Assembly (NCBI RefSeq): GCF_023278185.1
Contig: NZ_CP066356.1
Location: 8,486,001 to 8,550,000 of the forward strand
DNA length: 64,000 nt
Origin: Bradyrhizobium elkanii USDA 76
GTDB lineage: Bacteria > Pseudomonadota > Alphaproteobacteria > Rhizobiales > Xanthobacteraceae
Direction of reading: 5' to 3'
The position numbers were made by a program, and so were the translations under genes. Each line of letters begins with the position of its first letter. The first letter of the stretch is position 1. This document shows, in pieces, positions 54,917 through 64,000 of this stretch. The notes below the pieces were generated by a model. That model had not been told where the DNA came from. It searched no databases and worked only from the letters and a program-made list of their open reading frames with translations.

Positions 54917-55173
54917 ATCGACACCAGCACAGCAGCGAGCAAGTGCTTCCTGGACATGTTCGGTTTGTTCACCGAGTTCGAGACCAACCTCCGCAGAGAG
55001 CGGCAGCTTGAGGGTATCGCTGAGGCCAAGGCACGCGGGGTCTACCAAGGCCGTAAAGCGTCTATCGACACCGCCAATGTGAAGGCGCTCAAAGCTAAAG
55101 GCATGGAAGCGTCCGCTATCGCGTAGGCGCTCAAGATTGGCCGCGCGTCGGTTTACCGAGGAGGGAAGACAAT
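54917..55173 (+). pseudogene. decayed serine recombinase (resolvase), C-terminal part
   Basis: The frame reads IDTSTAASKCFLDMFGLFTE, FETNLRRERQLEGIAEAKAR and GVYQGRKASIDTANVKALKA, then AIA followed by a TAG at 55124, then ALKIGRASVYRG. This is the dimerisation helix and HTH end of a Tn3/Hin-type resolvase; the catalytic N-terminus is missing. It sits about 145 bp from the 3' end of tRNA-Arg, the usual place for integrated elements. Confidence 0.85.
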
Positions 55174-55316
55174 GACACGCGCAGCGTTCTTCACCCTCCA
55201 ACTACGACCACGGACCGAGCGAGTGCCGTGGAACGCAATCGATCCAGAAGTGTCGGGGATATTCTACTGAAGACGAGCACGCATCAGCTGCCCGAACCAA
55301 TGGGAACTTGCGTGAA

Positions 55317-55393
55317 TGGCGCGCCCGGAACGATTCGAACGTCCGACCCTCAGATTCGTAGTCTGATGCTCTATCCAGCTGAGCTACGGGCGC
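55317..55393 (-). tRNA. tRNA-Arg (anticodon ACG)
   Basis: On the minus strand the 77-nt cloverleaf starts GCGCCCGTAGCTCAGCTGGA, has the anticodon stem-loop CAGACTACGAATCTG with anticodon ACG, a TTCGAAT T-loop, and ends CGGGCGC-G-CCA with the CCA encoded. Its 3' side faces the decayed resolvase, consistent with a former integration site. Confidence 0.96.
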
Positions 55394-55544
55394 ATTTTCG
55401 CGGGTGGGCTTGAGGCCGCATGGCTCCGGGAGCCCCGGAACGTCGCGAAAGAGCGCTCTAGCTACAGGCTCCGGGTCCAGTTGGCAAGGTCTGGAAACGC
55501 CAATTTCGGCGCGGCTTTGGCCGCCCCGGAGTACCGGAACGGCC

Positions 55545-57023
55545 TCAGGCCCTCGCCCGCTCGCTGCGAATCGACAGCAGTTCCACGGGACGATCCGGGA
55601 TCGAAATCCGGAAGGTGGCGCCGATCGTGCCCTCGACCAGGTGGATATGGCCGCCGTGAGCCCGGATCAGCTCGGCGGCAATCGCAAGGCCGAGTCCGCT
55701 GCCGCCGGGGCGTCCGGAGGTCTGGAACGCCTCGAACAGATGCTCGCGCGCCTTGGCCGGCACGCCCGGACCGGTGTCGGAGACCTCGATAATCGCGACC
55801 GTCCCCTCGCGGCGGCCGGTGATGCGGATCTGCTGCGCGCCGCCGTCGCTGGCCGGCCGGCTTTCCAGCGCCTGCGTCGCGTTGCGCACCAGATTGAGCA
55901 GCACGCGGAACAGCTGGTCCGGGTCGGCGTCGATGGTCAGGCCGCGCTCGATCGCGCTGATCCAGGTGATCGAGACATCGGTCGCGAGCCCCGCCGACTC
56001 CCGCACTTCGGCGACCGCGGGCTCCACCATGATCACGCGGCGATCAGGCGCCGCCTCCTGCGCGCGGCCATAGGAGAGTGTCGACTGGCAGAAGGCGATG
56101 GCGCGCTCCAGCGAGCGCAACAATTTCGGCGCAAAGCGCTGCACCCGCGGATCGGGCACGCTGGCGAGCTGGTCCGACAGCAATTGCGAGGACGCCAGCA
56201 GATTGCGCAAATCATGGTTGATCTTGGAGACGGCGAGCCCGAGCGCGGCAAGCCGGCTCTTCTGATGCAGCATCGAGACGAGGTCGCGCTGCATGTCCGA
56301 CAGCTCGCGCTCGGCAACGCCGATCTCGTCGCCACGCTGGCTCGGCACGATGATTCGCGCCGAACTCTCCGGATTCTCGTGGAAGCCGACCAGGCTCGCG
56401 GTCAACCGCCGCATCGGACGCACAAACAGATAATGCAGCGCCAGATAGACCAGGCCGGCGGTCAGGCCGGCAATCAACAGCGCGACGACCAGGACGTTGC
56501 GCGAGAAGCGGTACATCGCCTGCCGCAGCGGCTTCTCGTCGATCACAACCTCGATGAATTGCGCCTGGCCCGGCGCGGGTCCGACCACGCGGATGGTCTG
56601 GTCGCCATGCTCCAGCATGATCTCGAAGGCATCGACGATCGCCGACCACACCGTCATGGTCCGCATGTCGACGTCATGGTCGATCGCGGCCGGCAGGTCG
56701 GCGCTGGCGAGCAGCCGGCGCTGCTGTCCCAATTTGATGGCGACGGCACGGGCGCCGATGCTGGTCAGGATCTGCCGCGCCAGCGAATCCGGCACCAGGC
56801 CGGACGGGGCGGCATCGAGCACCAGCGCCGCGGTATTGGCGGCGGCCAGGCGGTCATTGAGCCGGTTCATCCGGAAGTTGGCGATCGCCGGGACATAGAT
56901 CAGGAGCCCGGCGATCATCACCAGGGGAATCGTCAGCAGCAAAAGCTTGCCCGACAGCCCGAGCCGGGGGGACGGCTTGGGCCGCTGCTTCTGCGCGGTC
57001 GCCTGATCGTCAGTTAGAGCCAC
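55545..57023 (-). CDS. sensor histidine kinase with periplasmic sensor and HAMP
   Basis: The 492-aa protein has one N-terminal membrane segment ([20 protein letters not shown]), a periplasmic domain (about 45-165), a second membrane segment ([20 protein letters not shown]), a HAMP domain ([20 protein letters not shown]), H-box [20 protein letters not shown] and ATPase motifs ([40 protein letters not shown]). No response regulator is adjacent, so it is an orphan. It is divergent from the rpmH operon. Confidence 0.92.
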   Translation of the reverse strand: MALTDDQATAQKQRPKPSPRLGLSGKLLLLTIPLVMIAGLLIYVPAIANFRMNRLNDRLAAANTAALVLDAAPSGLVPDSLARQILTSIGARAVAIKLGQQRRLLASADLPAAIDHDVDMRTMTVWSAIVDAFEIMLEHGDQTIRVVGPAPGQAQFIEVVIDEKPLRQAMYRFSRNVLVVALLIAGLTAGLVYLALHYLFVRPMRRLTASLVGFHENPESSARIIVPSQRGDEIGVAERELSDMQRDLVSMLHQKSRLAALGLAVSKINHDLRNLLASSQLLSDQLASVPDPRVQRFAPKLLRSLERAIAFCQSTLSYGRAQEAAPDRRVIMVEPAVAEVRESAGLATDVSITWISAIERGLTIDADPDQLFRVLLNLVRNATQALESRPASDGGAQQIRITGRREGTVAIIEVSDTGPGVPAKAREHLFEAFQTSGRPGGSGLGLAIAAELIRAHGGHIHLVEGTIGATFRISIPDRPVELLSIRSERARA

Positions 57024-57218
57024 AAGATAAGGCCTTGTTTGGCTTAGGGGTCGGAAGATGGGGCCCGGCCCCCAAGCCGGTCAAATTACGGATCGCTAAT
57101 GTGGGCGGTTCCCCGAACGCCCCAAAGCGTCTCCATACCGTCAAATACCCCGCGAAATCAGATATATTCGCCCCAATTGCGACGTTTCGAAGAAGCCTTT
57201 TTGCGACGGCCTGTGACA

Positions 57219-57247
57219 TTGACGAAAACAGGGCACTCCCTTATAAG
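57219..57247 (+). promoter_or_regulatory. predicted promoter of rpmH-rnpA-yidC operon
   Basis: TTGACG (57219-57224) and TATAAG (57242-57247) are separated by exactly 17 bp, close to the sigma-70 consensus. They lie about 140 bp upstream of rpmH. The rest of the 365-bp region between the kinase and rpmH is leader sequence without a gene. Confidence 0.65.
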
Positions 57248-57388
57248 CCGCGCCAACTGTCCGCGATGGCCCGGTTCTTGACCCGGGGGCGGCTCCTTGG
57301 GGCCGTCAACGGCTCGTTTGGGCCTGCCAGCATCACCGGACTCCATCTCAATACAACGGCAAATTGCCCGGTCAGCGGAGAATTACCC

Positions 57389-57523
57389 GTGAAGCGGACT
57401 TATCAACCCAGCAAACTGGTGCGCAAGCGCCGTCACGGCTTCCGCGCCCGTCTCGCCACGGCCGGCGGCCGTAAGGTCCTCGCTGCGCGCCGCGCGCGTG
57501 GCCGCAAGCGCCTGAGCGCCTGA
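57389..57523 (+). CDS. rpmH: 50S ribosomal protein L34
   Basis: The 44-aa protein starts at GTG ([20 protein letters not shown]) after GGAG. Length and sequence are normal for L34, a component of the large subunit. It is first in the classical order rpmH-rnpA-yidC. Confidence 0.98.
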   Translation: MKRTYQPSKLVRKRRHGFRARLATAGGRKVLAARRARGRKRLSA

Positions 57524-57555
57524 GCCCGGACGTCTCCTCTCCGGAGATACCCATT

Positions 57556-57969
57556 ATGGATCGGCTGAGGCAGCGGGCGGATTTCCTCGCCGTTGCCAAT
57601 GGCGCACGGGCGAATACCGCAGCTTTTGTGCTGCAGGGCCGCCGCCGCGACGATCAGGGCCCGATCCGCGTCGGCTATACCGTCACCAAGAAGAACGGCA
57701 CCGCGACCGAGCGCAACCGCATCCGCCGCCGGCTTCGCGAAGTGATGAGACAAGTCGACGCCGTATTCATGCGGCCGCACCATGATTATGTGCTAGTGGG
57801 CCGTCGTGACGCGCTGACCCGCGACTTTGCGACCATGCTTGACGACCTGCGGTCGGCGCTGCGCCGCCTCGACCGGCCTGCGCCCAAGACGGCTACCGAC
57901 AAGACGGCTACCGACAAGACGGTACCAACAAGGCGGGTAACAAAAGCGCGCCCAATCCGAATGGAATGA
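57556..57969 (+). CDS. rnpA: ribonuclease P protein component
   Basis: The 137-aa protein contains the conserved RNR region (VTKKNGTATERNRIRRRLRE) that binds the pre-tRNA leader and the RNase P RNA. A basic C-terminal tail includes a 15-bp tandem repeat at 57886-57915 encoding KTATD twice. It is 32 nt downstream of rpmH and 14 nt upstream of yidC. Confidence 0.96.
   Translation: MDRLRQRADFLAVANGARANTAAFVLQGRRRDDQGPIRVGYTVTKKNGTATERNRIRRRLREVMRQVDAVFMRPHHDYVLVGRRDALTRDFATMLDDLRSALRRLDRPAPKTATDKTATDKTVPTRRVTKARPIRME
57886..57915. repeat. 15-bp direct repeat in rnpA 3' end
   Basis: AAGACGGCTACCGAC occurs twice head to tail, followed by a partial third AAGACGGTACC. It lies in the unstructured tail of RnpA and probably does not affect function. 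Confidence 0.85.
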
Positions 57970-57983
57970 CGAGACCCTAAGAG

Positions 57984-59891
57984 ATGTCCGACAACCGCAA
58001 CACGATCCTTGCCGTCATTCTGTCCGGCCTTGTCCTGATCGCCTGGCAATATTTCTACAATGTGCCGCAGATGGAGAAGCAGCGCGAGGCGCAGCGCCAG
58101 GCGGAGTTGCAGAAGCCGGCGCCGCAGGCAACTCCGGGTGCAGTTCCTGGTGCTACTCCTGGCGCCGCTCCGGGAACCTCGGCAACCCCCTCTCCGGCGC
58201 CCGGCGCGCCTGCTGCTGACGCTCCGGTCGCCAGTCGCGAGACGGTGCTTGCCTCCGGACCGCGCATCAAGATCGAGACCCCGCGCGTCACCGGCAGCAT
58301 CGCGCTGAAGGGCGCCCGGATCGACGACCTCTCGCTGGTTCAGTTCCGCGAGACGGTCGATCCCAAATCGCCGGCCGTCGTGCTGCTTTCGCCGTCGGGC
58401 ACGGCCGAGCCTTATTATGCCGAGTTCCTGTGGCTGACCGCCAACGGCTCATCGGTGAAGACGCCGAACGCCGAAACCGTCTGGCAGCAGGAGGGATCGA
58501 ACAGCCTGTCGCCGAGCACCCCGGTGATTCTGAAATACGAGAACGGCCAGGGCCTGACCTTCCGCCGCACCATCTCGATCGACGATCGCTACCTCTTCAG
58601 CATCAAGGACGAGGTCATCAATCAAGGCAGCGCGCCGGTGACGCTGTATCCGTTCGGGTTGATCTCGCGCGGCGGCAAGCCGCCGGTCTCCGGCTACGCG
58701 ATTCTGCACGAAGGCCCGATCGGCTATCTCGGCGAACACGGCCTGCAGGAATTCAGCTACAAGAACATCGACGAGGCCAAGACCTCGACCGGCGGAAATT
58801 CGCGCGGCATCGTGTTCACGAAGGTCACCGACGGCTGGCTCGGCATCACCGACAAATACTGGGCCACGGCACTACTGCCGGAGACCACCGCAACGCTCGA
58901 AAGCGCAAGGTTTACCACCGGCGACAAGCGCTACCAGACCGACTACATGCTCGGCGCGCAGACCATTCCGATCGGCGGCACCGGCGTTGCCAATGGGCGG
59001 CTGTTCGCCGGCGCGAAGGAGGCCGCCACGGTCGGCCTCAACTTCCCGCTGGTCGGCTTCGGCGGCTACAACAAGCAGCTCGGCCTCAACCATTTCGATC
59101 TCCTGATCGACTGGGGCCATTTCTACTTCATCACCAAGCCGATGTTCCTGGCGCTCGACTGGTTCTATCGCCTGGTCGGTAATTTCGGCATCGCGATCCT
59201 CTTGGTGACCGTGATCGTGAAGCTCCTGTTCTTCCCGCTCGCCAACAAGTCCTACGCCTCGATGGCGAAGATGAAGTCGGTGCAACCGCAGCTGCAGGCG
59301 CTGAAGGAACGCTATCCTGACGACCGCGTGAAGCAGCAGCAGGAGATGATGGAGATCTACAAGAAGGAGAAGATCAACCCGATCGCGGGCTGTCTTCCCG
59401 TCGCCTTGCAGATCCCGGTGTTCTTCTCGCTCTACAAGGTGCTGTTCATCACCATCGAAATGCGGCATGCGCCGTTCTTCGGCTGGATCAAGGACCTCTC
59501 GGCGCCCGATCCGACCAATCTGTTCACGCTGTTCGGCCTCATTCCGTTCGATCCGATCGCGCTGCTCGGACCGCATTTCGGCTCCTATCTGGTGATGGGT
59601 ATCTGGCCGATCATCATGGGCATCACGATGTGGGTCCAGATGAAGCTCAATCCGGCGCCGCCGGATCCGACCCAGAAGATGATCTTCGACTGGATGCCGC
59701 TGATCTTCACCTTTATGCTGGCAGGCTTCCCGGCGGGTCTCGTGATCTACTGGGCCTGGAACAACCTGCTGTCGGTGCTGCAGCAGAGCTACATCATGCG
59801 GCGCAACGGCGTGAAGGTGGAGCTGTTCGACAATCTGAAGTCGACGTTTCAAAAAAAAAGCGTGACGACTGAGACAAAGAAGGCGACGTAG
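57984..59891 (+). CDS. yidC: membrane protein insertase YidC
   Basis: The 635-aa protein has an N-terminal membrane anchor (NTILAVILSGLVLIAWQYFY), a low-complexity PGA repeat linker (residues 45-75), the large periplasmic beta-domain, and the 60KD_IMP insertase core (FGIAILLVTVIVKLLFFPLA, IAGCLPVALQIPVFFSLYKV, WMPLIFTFMLAGFPAGLVIY). It helps insert and fold inner-membrane proteins with or without SecYEG. Typical size for alphaproteobacteria. Confidence 0.97.
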   Translation: MSDNRNTILAVILSGLVLIAWQYFYNVPQMEKQREAQRQAELQKPAPQATPGAVPGATPGAAPGTSATPSPAPGAPAADAPVASRETVLASGPRIKIETPRVTGSIALKGARIDDLSLVQFRETVDPKSPAVVLLSPSGTAEPYYAEFLWLTANGSSVKTPNAETVWQQEGSNSLSPSTPVILKYENGQGLTFRRTISIDDRYLFSIKDEVINQGSAPVTLYPFGLISRGGKPPVSGYAILHEGPIGYLGEHGLQEFSYKNIDEAKTSTGGNSRGIVFTKVTDGWLGITDKYWATALLPETTATLESARFTTGDKRYQTDYMLGAQTIPIGGTGVANGRLFAGAKEAATVGLNFPLVGFGGYNKQLGLNHFDLLIDWGHFYFITKPMFLALDWFYRLVGNFGIAILLVTVIVKLLFFPLANKSYASMAKMKSVQPQLQALKERYPDDRVKQQQEMMEIYKKEKINPIAGCLPVALQIPVFFSLYKVLFITIEMRHAPFFGWIKDLSAPDPTNLFTLFGLIPFDPIALLGPHFGSYLVMGIWPIIMGITMWVQMKLNPAPPDPTQKMIFDWMPLIFTFMLAGFPAGLVIYWAWNNLLSVLQQSYIMRRNGVKVELFDNLKSTFQKKSVTTETKKAT

Positions 59892-59929
59892 CTTCCAGCA
59901 ACAGCGCTTCGTCACCACGTCATGCCCGG

Positions 59930-59954
59930 CCTTGTGCCGGGCATCGACGTATTG
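59930..59954. repeat. short dispersed palindrome after yidC
   Basis: CATGCCCGGC-CTTG-TGCCGGGCATC forms a strong hairpin that may end yidC transcripts. Further downstream (about 60000-60060) is a second common repeat with GATTCAATCAGAACC. The remaining gap up to yihA shows no gene. Confidence 0.55.
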
Positions 59955-60144
59955 GAGGGCGGCCAGCGCGTTTTCGAGCGAAGTGGGCGACGATTCGCGG
60001 GAAGAGAACGCGTCAAAACAAGAAGCTGGAGCTTCGATTCAATCAGAACCGAGGCTCTAGACGTTGACCTGGATGGCCGGGTCGTCCTACGCCAAGGACC
60101 CGCCTTGGGCCTTTGCCCAGCCGCCACGAGATGGAATCCTTCGC

Positions 60145-60798
60145 ATGAGCACCGAACATGATGCGGCGCTGATCGAGCAAGGCCGAAAACTGTTCGCCGG
60201 CGACTGGCGCTTCATCTGGGCCTCGCCCTCGATCGAGACGCTGCCGCCGATGGCCGGCCTCGAGGTCGCCTTTGCCGGCCGCTCCAATGTCGGCAAGTCG
60301 AGCCTGATCAACGCGCTGACCGGCCGCAGCAACCTGGCGCGCACTTCGCACACGCCGGGGCGCACCCAGGAGCTGATCTTCTTCGAGGGGCCGGAGAAGG
60401 CGGGCTTCCGCCTGGTCGACATGCCCGGCTACGGCTACGCCTCGGCGCCGAAGACCAAGGTGGCGTCATGGACGGCGCTGATCCACAAATTCCTGCTCGG
60501 GCGCGCGACACTGGCGCGGGTCTACGTGCTGATCGACGCGCGCCACGGCATCAAGGACGTCGATCTCGACGTGCTGAAGACGCTGGACAAGTCCGCGGTC
60601 AGCTATCAGGTCGTGCTGACCAAGGCCGACCAGGTGAAGGCCGGCGAACTCAAGACCGTCATCGCCGACACGTCGGCAACACTCGCGAAACATCCCGCCG
60701 CCTTCCCCGAAGTGCTGGTGACCTCGTCGCGCACCGGCGACGGCATGCCGGAGCTGCGTGCCGCCATGGTGCGCCTGATCGAGGAACGGCGCCGATGA
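60145..60798 (+). CDS. yihA: ribosome biogenesis GTPase YihA/EngB
   Basis: The 217-aa protein shows G1 AGRSNVGKSSLIN, G3 DMPGYGYA and G4 TKAD of EngB-type GTPases, which assist 50S subunit assembly. The ATG 60145 gives the family-typical N-terminus; an upstream in-frame start lacks support. The stop overlaps the next gene by 4 nt. Confidence 0.95.
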   Translation: MSTEHDAALIEQGRKLFAGDWRFIWASPSIETLPPMAGLEVAFAGRSNVGKSSLINALTGRSNLARTSHTPGRTQELIFFEGPEKAGFRLVDMPGYGYASAPKTKVASWTALIHKFLLGRATLARVYVLIDARHGIKDVDLDVLKTLDKSAVSYQVVLTKADQVKAGELKTVIADTSATLAKHPAAFPEVLVTSSRTGDGMPELRAAMVRLIEERRR

Positions 60799-61163
60799 GC
60801 GGCGCATCCCGCCTCCTGATCGGCCTTGCCGCCATCATGGGCGCCTGCGGCGTGATGCTGGCGGCGGCCGCGGCCCATCTGCCTGATGCCACTCGGCTGG
60901 CGGCGGCATCCTCGATGCTGCTGTTCCATGCACCCGCCGTAGTCGCGACCATCGCGGTCGCGGATCGTGCGATCATCCATGCGAAGCTCGCAGTCGTGGC
61001 GGCGGCCGGCTTCGTCATCGCGGCGTCATTGTTCGCGGGCGACCTCGTGCTGCGCCAATATGCCGGCCATGGATTGTTTCCGATGGCCGCGCCGACCGGC
61101 GGAACGCTCTTGATCCTGAGCTGGCTGGTACTGGCGGTCGCGGCGGTGTTGCCGAAGCGGTGA
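60795..61163 (+). CDS. DUF423 integral membrane protein
   Basis: The 122-aa protein has four hydrophobic helices (LLIGLAAIMGACGVMLAAAA, SSMLLFHAPAVVATIAVADR, AVVAAAGFVIAASLFAGDLV, GGTLLILSWLVLAVAAVLPK), and the pattern GxxGVxLAAxAAH is typical of DUF423. Function unknown. The ATGA overlap ties it to yihA. Confidence 0.85.
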   Translation: MSGASRLLIGLAAIMGACGVMLAAAAAHLPDATRLAAASSMLLFHAPAVVATIAVADRAIIHAKLAVVAAAGFVIAASLFAGDLVLRQYAGHGLFPMAAPTGGTLLILSWLVLAVAAVLPKR

Positions 61164-61166
61164 CCC

Positions 61167-61250
61167 GTAGCCCGGATGGAGCGCAAGCGAAATCCGGGAA
61201 TCGTGCCGCGGCTGCAAACCTCGGATTGCGCTTCGCTCCATCCGGGCTAC
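61167..61250. repeat. dispersed inverted repeat (GTAGCCCGGATGGAGCG type)
   Basis: GTAGCCCGGATGGAGCG at the left and CGCTCCATCCGGGCTAC at the right form a 17-bp perfect inverted repeat around about 50 nt. This is one of the most frequent intergenic repeats in Bradyrhizobium. It lies between the DUF423 gene and argB. Confidence 0.85.
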
Positions 61251-61340
61251 AGATACGAGCGAATACCTCTCCCGCTTTGCGCCCTGCCCGCCAATCAGAT
61301 AGAACCGCGCCACCCCTCCGCTGACGACGAGACCAGCCCC

Positions 61341-62234
61341 ATGACCGACCAGCACATCAGCCCGCTCGATCAGGCCCGCATCCTGTCCGAGGCGCTGCCG
61401 CACATGCAGGAATATGACGAGGAAACCATCGTCATCAAATATGGCGGCCATGCCATGGGCGCCGAGGATACCGCGAAGGCGTTCGCGCGCGACATCGTGC
61501 TGCTCGAGCAGACCGCGATCAATCCGGTGGTCGTGCATGGCGGCGGGCCGCAGATCGCGACCATGCTGAAGCGCCTCGGCATCCAGTCGGAATTCGCCGC
61601 GGGCCTGCGCATCACCGACGCCGCCACCATCGAGATCGTCGAGATGGTGCTGGCGGGCTCGGTCAACAAGCAGATCGTCGGCTATATCAACGAAGCCGGC
61701 GGCAAGGCCGTGGGCCTGTCCGGCAAGGACGGCAACATGGTGAAGGCGTCGAAGACGACGCGCACCATGGTCGATCCGGATTCCAACATCGAGAAGGCCA
61801 TCGACCTCGGCTTCGTCGGCGATCCCGAAAAGGTCGACCTCACGCTGCTCAATCAGCTGATCGGTTATGAGCTGATCCCGGTGCTGGCGCCGCTCGCGAC
61901 CTCGCAGGACGGCCAGACCCTGAACATCAACGCCGACACCTTCGCCGGCGCGATCGCGGGCGCGCTGAAGGCCAAGCGGCTGCTGCTGCTGACCGACGTG
62001 CCGGGCGTACTCGACAAGTCCAAGAAGCTGATTCCGGACCTGTCGATCAAGGAAGCCCGCAAGCTGATCGCCGACGGCACGATTTCTGGCGGCATGATCC
62101 CGAAGGTCGAGACCTGCATCTACGCGCTCGAACAGGGCGTGCAGGGCGTCGTGATCATCGACGGCAAGACGCAGCACGCGGTGCTGCTCGAGCTCTTCAC
62201 CAACCAGGGCACCGGCACGCTGATCCATAAGTAA
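61341..62234 (+). CDS. argB: N-acetylglutamate kinase
   Basis: The 297-aa amino-acid kinase catalyses the second step of arginine synthesis. Diagnostic motifs are [49 protein letters not shown] and [20 protein letters not shown]. The ATG 61341 gives the usual start. The stop overlaps the DUF1036 gene (TAATG). Confidence 0.97.
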   Translation: MTDQHISPLDQARILSEALPHMQEYDEETIVIKYGGHAMGAEDTAKAFARDIVLLEQTAINPVVVHGGGPQIATMLKRLGIQSEFAAGLRITDAATIEIVEMVLAGSVNKQIVGYINEAGGKAVGLSGKDGNMVKASKTTRTMVDPDSNIEKAIDLGFVGDPEKVDLTLLNQLIGYELIPVLAPLATSQDGQTLNINADTFAGAIAGALKAKRLLLLTDVPGVLDKSKKLIPDLSIKEARKLIADGTISGGMIPKVETCIYALEQGVQGVVIIDGKTQHAVLLELFTNQGTGTLIHK

Positions 62235-63280
62235 TGGCAGACGCGGGACACACGGCGAGGATCCCTCGCCGGTCGCCGGCGGCGCGGCTCGCGATGGCGC
62301 TGCCGGCCGCGCTGGTGTCGTTCCTGTTCTCGTCGGCGCCGGCGCATGCTGATCTCAAGCTCTGCAACCGCATGAGCTATGTGATCGAGGCCGCGATCGG
62401 CATCGACGACAAGGCCGCGACGGCGACACGCGGCTGGTTCCGGATCGATCCGGCGACCTGCCGGGTCGTGGTGCAGGGCGCGCTCACCGCCGACCGCGTG
62501 CTGCTCAATGCGCGGGCGCTCGGCGTCTATGGCGCCTCGCCGATCCCGCAGAACGGCACCGACACGCTCTGCGTGGCTCAGGACAATTTCGTGATCGCCG
62601 CCGCGCGGCAATGCCGCTCCGGCCAGATGCCCGCGCAATTCACCCAGATCACGCCGACGAAGACCGACGACGGCAACCTGGTCGCCTATCTCGCCGAAGA
62701 CAGCGAATATGACGACGAGCAGGCGCGGCTCGCCGGCATCCAGCGCCTCTTGGTGATCGCGGGCTACGATGCGGCGCCGATCGACGGCGTCGACGGGCCG
62801 AAGACCCAGAGTGCGCTGTCGGCGTTCCTGAAGAGCCGCGGGCTCGCCGGCGACATCGTACAGTCGCCGAATTTCTTCGCCACCATGATCGATGCCGTGC
62901 AGAAGCCGTCGCCATCGGGGCTGACCTGGTGCAACGACACGCCGCACAAGGTGATGGCCGCAGTTGCAACCGACGACGGCAAGGTGGTGACCAGCCGCGG
63001 CTGGTATCGCATCGACCCCGGCAAGTGCCTGCATCCGGACGTGTCAGGCACGCCGAAGCAGATCTATTCGTTTGCCGAAGCGGTCGACAACGACAACCGC
63101 GCCATCCGCATCAAGGACAAGCCGCTGAACTGGGGCGGCGGGGTCCAGCTCTGCACCCGCGAAAGCAAGTTCGAGATCAACGAACAGGGCGACTGCGCCA
63201 CCCGCGGCCTCGCCGCACTCGGCTTCACCACCGTCGACATGACCAGCGGCGGCAAGACGCTGCGCTTTGCGATGCCGTGA
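62234..63280 (+). CDS. DUF1036 protein with duplicated domain
   Basis: The 348-aa protein has a signal peptide (AMALPAALVSFLFSSAPAHA) and two similar DUF1036 domains: LKLCNRMSYVIEAAIGID...RGWFRIDPATCR and LTWCNDTPHKVMAAVATD...RGWYRIDPGKCL. A short peptidoglycan-binding-like helix region (LLVIAGYDAAPIDGVDGPKT) lies between. It is likely periplasmic. Function unknown. Coupled to argB by start-stop overlap. Confidence 0.88.
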   Translation: MADAGHTARIPRRSPAARLAMALPAALVSFLFSSAPAHADLKLCNRMSYVIEAAIGIDDKAATATRGWFRIDPATCRVVVQGALTADRVLLNARALGVYGASPIPQNGTDTLCVAQDNFVIAAARQCRSGQMPAQFTQITPTKTDDGNLVAYLAEDSEYDDEQARLAGIQRLLVIAGYDAAPIDGVDGPKTQSALSAFLKSRGLAGDIVQSPNFFATMIDAVQKPSPSGLTWCNDTPHKVMAAVATDDGKVVTSRGWYRIDPGKCLHPDVSGTPKQIYSFAEAVDNDNRAIRIKDKPLNWGGGVQLCTRESKFEINEQGDCATRGLAALGFTTVDMTSGGKTLRFAMP

Positions 63281-63309
63281 TGAAGACAATGGCGTCACAA
63301 ACATCACTG

Positions 63310-63426
63310 TCGTCCCGGCGGAGGCCGGGACCCATTACCACAAGACTGCGTTTGGCGAAGAACGACGAGCATCGTGCCACATTGATAGATTCCGCGGTAT
63401 GGGTCCTGGCGTTCGCCAGGACGACG
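63310..63426. repeat. dispersed inverted repeat (GTCGTCCCGGC type)
   Basis: CGTCCCGGCGGAGGCCGGGA, followed by CCCATTACCA, pairs with GGTATGGGTCCTGGCGTTCGCC ending near 63426 on the opposite strand. It fills most of the gap between the DUF1036 gene and the HAD gene, and resembles the 44-bp palindrome at 17.4 kb. Confidence 0.65.
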
Positions 63427-63466
63427 GCGGAGGACTGGGCGATCGCGCTGCCCCGTGGAGAAAGCC

Positions 63467-64000
63467 ATGACTAAAACTTCCCGCAGCTTCGGCCATGTCG
63501 AGACCTGGGTGTTCGACCTCGACAACACGCTGTACCCGCATCACGTCAACCTGTGGCAGCAGGTCGATGCGCGGATCGGTGAGTTCGTCAGCAACTGGCT
63601 GAAAATCTCGCCCGAGGAAGCACGGCGGCTGCAGAAGGACTACTATCTGCGCTACGGCACCACGATGCGCGGCATGATGACCGAGCACGGCGTGCAGGCC
63701 GACGACTATCTCGCTTATGTGCACAGGATCGACCACTCGCCGCTACAACCCAATCCGGCGATGGGCGCCGCGATCGCAAAACTGCCGGGGCGCAAGCTGA
63801 TCCTGACCAACGGCTCGGTCGACCATGTCGATGCGGTGCTGGGCCGGCTCGGCATCAGCAACCATTTCGACGGCGTGTTCGACATCGTCGCCGCCGATCT
63901 CGAGCCGAAGCCGGCGCCGCAGACCTACCAGAAGTTCCTCAGGCTGCACGACGTCGATCCGGCGAGGGCTGCGATGTTCGAGGACCTCGCGCGTAACCTC
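63467..64000 (+). CDS. HAD-superfamily pyrimidine 5'-nucleotidase, N-terminal part
   Basis: The frame runs off the right edge after 178 codons without a stop. GGAGAAAGCC precedes the ATG. Motif I is VFDLDNTLYP, followed by a helical cap (ISPEEARRLQKDYYLRYGTT, MMTEHGVQADDYLAYVH) and motif II ILTNGSVDH; motif III/IV is just beginning (EPKPAPQTYQKF, AAMFEDLARNL). The signature DLDNTLYP and the cap match the SDT1-like pyrimidine nucleotidases found next to argB in this group. Confidence 0.93.
   Translation, partial: MTKTSRSFGHVETWVFDLDNTLYPHHVNLWQQVDARIGEFVSNWLKISPEEARRLQKDYYLRYGTTMRGMMTEHGVQADDYLAYVHRIDHSPLQPNPAMGAAIAKLPGRKLILTNGSVDHVDAVLGRLGISNHFDGVFDIVAADLEPKPAPQTYQKFLRLHDVDPARAAMFEDLARNL

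Overview
The window is alphaproteobacterial and most likely Bradyrhizobium or a close relative. The evidence is high GC outside the mobile region, the gene order rpmH-rnpA-yidC-yihA-argB at the right end, several dispersed palindromic repeats of the kind common in that genus, and TetR/ABC, MFS and two-component genes of rhizobial type. It divides into an accessory island on the left (about 1-17,180) and ordinary chromosome on the right (about 17,190-64,000).

Left island. It begins inside a DUF932-type plasmid/ICE gene, followed by a hairpin-rich leader, a decayed GHKL ATPase gene and an excisionase-like HTH gene. A minus-strand operon follows: XRE regulator, ImmA/IrrE-type metalloprotease and ExoI-like DEDDh exonuclease. 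Divergent from it is a CBASS anti-phage operon: a DUF2188 protein, a cGAS/DncV-like nucleotidyltransferase, a stand-alone E2-like protein and an HNH-SAVED effector (Cap5). This looks like a short type II system of CdnG-Cap5 kind. Next come a frameshifted Mrr-type restriction endonuclease, a 603-aa protein of unknown function, and a gene for an HNH-nucleosidase-EAD protein. That last gene is split by a 5.2-kb nested mobile element (11262-16496) with an 8-bp target duplication. Joining the two halves across one copy of the duplication restores a continuous reading frame of about 474 codons. The nested element contains an IS66 with tnpA/B/C, an inverted piece of a second IS66, an acyltransferase cargo gene, an IS1380 remnant and a Tn5-like transposase fragment. 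The island ends at a 3' remnant of radC, followed by a perfect 44-bp palindrome.

Chromosomal part. From 17.6 kb: glgX, a sigma-54 activator, a secreted TPR protein, an NAD(P)-binding protein, a flavin reductase with a luciferase-like monooxygenase, an MscS channel, a ClpS-like/zinc/AAA+ fusion ATPase and a large TPR protein. Then follow an Rrf2 regulator with a methyltransferase, mscL, a DUF3597 protein, and an operon of a coiled-coil protein, an OmpA-domain protein and a Ras-like GTPase. A NarL-type two-component pair and a MarR-hydrolase-MFS operon come next. At 45.5-53.1 kb is an ABC sugar-type transporter whose second permease is fused to an SMP-30-like beta-propeller, next to a separate SMP-30-like protein. 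A sterol-desaturase-like hydroxylase and a decayed resolvase lie beside tRNA-Arg(ACG), marking a second old integration site. The window closes with a histidine kinase, the rpmH-rnpA-yidC-yihA operon, argB, a DUF1036 protein and a truncated HAD pyrimidine nucleotidase.
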